From an uncultured SAR116 cluster alpha proteobacterium (GTDB lineage: Bacteria > Pseudomonadota > Alphaproteobacteria > Puniceispirillales > Marisalimonadaceae): 64,000 nucleotides of DNA. Below are positions 62,119 through 64,000 of this stretch, piece by piece. Positions within the stretch are counted from its first letter, which is position 1, and each line of letters begins with the position of its first letter. Under the pieces are notes generated by a model, which ran no database searches, was not told where the DNA came from, and saw only the letters and a program-made list of their open reading frames with translations. The stretch lies in the NCBI GenBank assembly GCA_902619805.1, contig CACNGC010000001.1, forward strand, positions 186,001 to 250,000, in the 5' to 3' direction. The translations under genes were made by a program, and so were the position numbers.

Positions 62119-63257
62119 TGTCAATTACATGTAAAGCTGCAGTTATCAGAAATAATAAATTAGCTGAGCCATATAAGGTCTCTAAGCCTTTGTCTATTGA
62201 GGAAATCAAAATATCACCTCCTCTCGAAAACGAAGTTCTTGTGAAGGTTATGGGTGCAGGTCTTTGTCATTCCGATTTGTCAGTTATTAATGGATCTAGA
62301 GTAATGCCCTTACCATTAGTAATTGGTCATGAAGGTTCGGGTGAAGTAGTTGAGTTAGGAAGTGCAGTAAAAGATATAAAAGTTGGAGATCATGTTGCTT
62401 TTCAATTCTCGCCTTCATGTGGAAGATGCAGAAGGTGTCTTGAAGGAAGACCTCAAGTATGTGAACTTGCAGCTGCAACAAAAGGTAAAGGTGATTTAAT
62501 GTCAGGTGGAAGTAGATTGACAGATATGGATGGAAATAGGCTTAATCACCATACTGGGATCTCATGTATGTCTCAATACAATGTAGTTGATAGAGGATCT
62601 GTTGTTGTAATTGATAAAGCCTTTAATATACAAGATGCAGCTCTTTTTGGGTGTGCTGTTATGACCGGTGTTGGAGCTGTAATAAATACCGCTAGAATAA
62701 GACCAGGAGACTCAGTTGCTATTATAGGATTAGGAGGTGTAGGGCTAAATGGTATAATTGGTGCAAAACTAGCAGGAGCTGAAACCATAATTGCAATTGA
62801 TATCGATCCATCAAAATTTAGTAGAGCAGAAGAACTTGGTGCAACACATTGTTTTGATAATAGAAACAACGATATGGTTGAAGAAATAAGAGATTTAACA
62901 AATGGCGGTGTTGACTATGCTATTGATCTAGCTGGTGTAATACAAGCAATGGATACAGCTTACCAAATTATTAGATATGGAGGATCTGTTGTTACTGCTG
63001 GTTTATCACCCATAAACACTCAATTTAGTTTTAATCATAGTGATTTAGTAGCACAAGAAAAATCAATTTTAGGAAGCTATATGGGTTCATGTGTTCCTGT
63101 AAGAGATGTACCTAGATTTCTAAATTTATATAAGCAAGGACGTTTGCCAGTGGACAAATTGATTGATGGGAAAATTACATTTGATAATTTAAATGAGGGT
63201 TTTGATAAATTGTCAAAAGGTGAAGTGGTTAGACAGATACTGATGCCAAATAGTTAG
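62118..63257 (+). CDS. Zinc-dependent alcohol dehydrogenase (second copy type)
   Basis: The 379-residue MDR protein has GLCHSDLSV and GHEGSGEV for catalytic zinc, a CGRCRRCLEGRPQVC structural-zinc loop, and the NAD motif GLGGVGLNGI. Its length and the sequence from GKGDLMSGGSRLTDMDG are of the class III-like ADH group. It is only about a third alike in pattern to the first alcohol dehydrogenase, so they are not a recent duplication. It is translationally coupled to the accessory gene and ends the operon. Confidence 0.9.
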   Translation: MSITCKAAVIRNNKLAEPYKVSKPLSIEEIKISPPLENEVLVKVMGAGLCHSDLSVINGSRVMPLPLVIGHEGSGEVVELGSAVKDIKVGDHVAFQFSPSCGRCRRCLEGRPQVCELAAATKGKGDLMSGGSRLTDMDGNRLNHHTGISCMSQYNVVDRGSVVVIDKAFNIQDAALFGCAVMTGVGAVINTARIRPGDSVAIIGLGGVGLNGIIGAKLAGAETIIAIDIDPSKFSRAEELGATHCFDNRNNDMVEEIRDLTNGGVDYAIDLAGVIQAMDTAYQIIRYGGSVVTAGLSPINTQFSFNHSDLVAQEKSILGSYMGSCVPVRDVPRFLNLYKQGRLPVDKLIDGKITFDNLNEGFDKLSKGEVVRQILMPNS

Positions 63258-63260
63258 TTT

Positions 63261-64000
63261 TTATATCATTTTCCAATTTTTATAAAAAATACTTCTAGTA
63301 TTTTTTAATAAAAAACCGACTAATTTTAAAATTATTTTGATTATATTATCAAAATGAGAAGGTCTAATAATATCAATAAAAGCACAAAATCTTAGATCAT
63401 CTTCTTCATTAAAGCTTTGATGTATTAATGTATCGTCAAAAATAAATAATGGATCAGATTTCCACTTATGAATTCTACCATCAGCTTCAATAAAGGATCC
63501 ATCTTTTTTAACTTTATTAAAATTATATAAAATTCGATAAGTCATTCTTAGAGGACCAAAATGTCTAGACGTTGAAGTCTTTTCTCTAAAAAGTGAAACA
63601 CCAATAGTTTTGAGATATTTATATTCATCATTAAATTCTTCAATTGAATCATCTAGTTCATATCCATACCATTTATAAAATAACATTGTTCTATTATCAT
63701 TTGGGTTTTCTTTAAATCTCTTTTTAATTTCTTTATTGTTTTTATCAAAAAGCGAAATAACGTCATTTATTTCATTTTGATGTCCTTGTGGAAGGTCTTC
63801 AATTTTATAAGTATGAAGGTTTCTATGTGATAATAGATCAGATAGAAGATTTAATGGTGATAGTAAAAAAGTTAAAAAACCTTTCCCAATGAAATATTCT
63901 TTAATTAAGTTGAGATCCATTGTTTTGTGTCTAGAGACGTCAATTAATCCACATAAAAACCAGGATGGAAATATTGCCCATATCCCAATATTTATAAAAA
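63261..64000 (-). CDS. Aspartyl/asparaginyl beta-hydroxylase family protein (start beyond window)
   Basis: The C-terminal domain has the family's HFGPLRMTYR with an iron-binding His, FDDTLIHQSFNE with the second His, and the Arg in LRFCAFIDIIRP. An ATG at 63920 gives 219 residues, but the frame stays open to the window edge and encodes a hydrophobic, Trp-rich segment, INIGIWAIFPSWFLCGLI, with no stop. The true start is therefore probably outside the window and the protein membrane-anchored. Such enzymes hydroxylate Asp/Asn side chains or lipid A fatty acids (LpxO). Confidence 0.82.
   Translation of the reverse strand, partial: FINIGIWAIFPSWFLCGLIDVSRHKTMDLNLIKEYFIGKGFLTFLLSPLNLLSDLLSHRNLHTYKIEDLPQGHQNEINDVISLFDKNNKEIKKRFKENPNDNRTMLFYKWYGYELDDSIEEFNDEYKYLKTIGVSLFREKTSTSRHFGPLRMTYRILYNFNKVKKDGSFIEADGRIHKWKSDPLFIFDDTLIHQSFNEEDDLRFCAFIDIIRPSHFDNIIKIILKLVGFLLKNTRSIFYKNWKMI

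Noticed and set aside
1-64000. CRISPR array or prophage structural genes
   Set aside because: No regularly spaced repeats and no capsid, terminase, portal or tail proteins were found; the integrase and endonuclease alone do not make a prophage.

Overview
The window is an AT-rich, tightly packed bacterial chromosome segment from an alphaproteobacterium, most likely a marine plankton lineage with a streamlined genome (SAR11-like, HIMB59/AEGEAN-169 type; this placement is inference from gene order, base composition and two TRAP systems, not from a phylogeny). Alphaproteobacterial gene order is clear in rpmH-rnpA-yidD-yidC-engB-argB-HAD-dapD-dapE, in hemC-hemD-mic60-hemY, and in kdsB-pheA beside a membrane-anchored cytochrome c.

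Layout. 1-5.9 kb is an accessory island that ends at an intact tRNA-Arg(ACG) with its own integrase beside the tRNA 3' end. It carries a partial NTF2-like gene, a GFA/DUF6151-like zinc protein, a free-standing intein-like LAGLIDADG endonuclease, two small coupled ORFs, a DsrE-like protein, and almost 1 kb without genes that folds into a run of stem-loops and ends in a strong bidirectional terminator. 6-34 kb is core housekeeping: purine salvage, ribosome/RNase P/YidC, arginine and lysine/DAP synthesis, TruA/Fmt/Def, RmuC, RecR/DnaX, 4.5S RNA, PheA, KdsB, cytochrome c, HisN, an aminopeptidase, a three-gene lipid-A-type glycosylation set, GpsA, TsaD and the haem/Mic60 operon.

34-42.4 kb is a transition into catabolism: LysE exporter, TrmL, YtoQ, an MFS carrier, a phytanoyl-CoA-dioxygenase-like enzyme, a DHDPS-family aldolase/dehydratase, an esterase, two NAD-dependent epimerase/dehydrogenases (one like uronate dehydrogenase) and an EamA carrier. 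42.4-49.2 kb is a TRAP uptake operon with an extra membrane protein, followed by a carnitine-dehydrogenase-like enzyme, a BKACE enzyme and an SDR. 49.2-53.1 kb holds two alpha/beta hydrolases, an uncharacterised small protein, a PLP aminotransferase and an Lrp regulator. 53.2-63.3 kb holds a homodimeric E1-type 2-oxoacid dehydrogenase, a second TRAP system, an isocitrate-lyase/PEP-mutase family enzyme, and a nitrile hydratase operon (alpha, beta, accessory) between two zinc alcohol dehydrogenases. An Asp/Asn beta-hydroxylase runs off the right edge.

Main points for a second look: (1) the candidate structured RNA at about 3.98-4.31 kb in the island; (2) the extein-less intein-like endonuclease; (3) hemD and dnaX, whose full-length reading frames have no ATG/GTG/TTG start, hemD having a perfect Shine-Dalgarno before an ATT codon; (4) the two TRAP-linked catabolic loci, whose substrates cannot be read from sequence alone.
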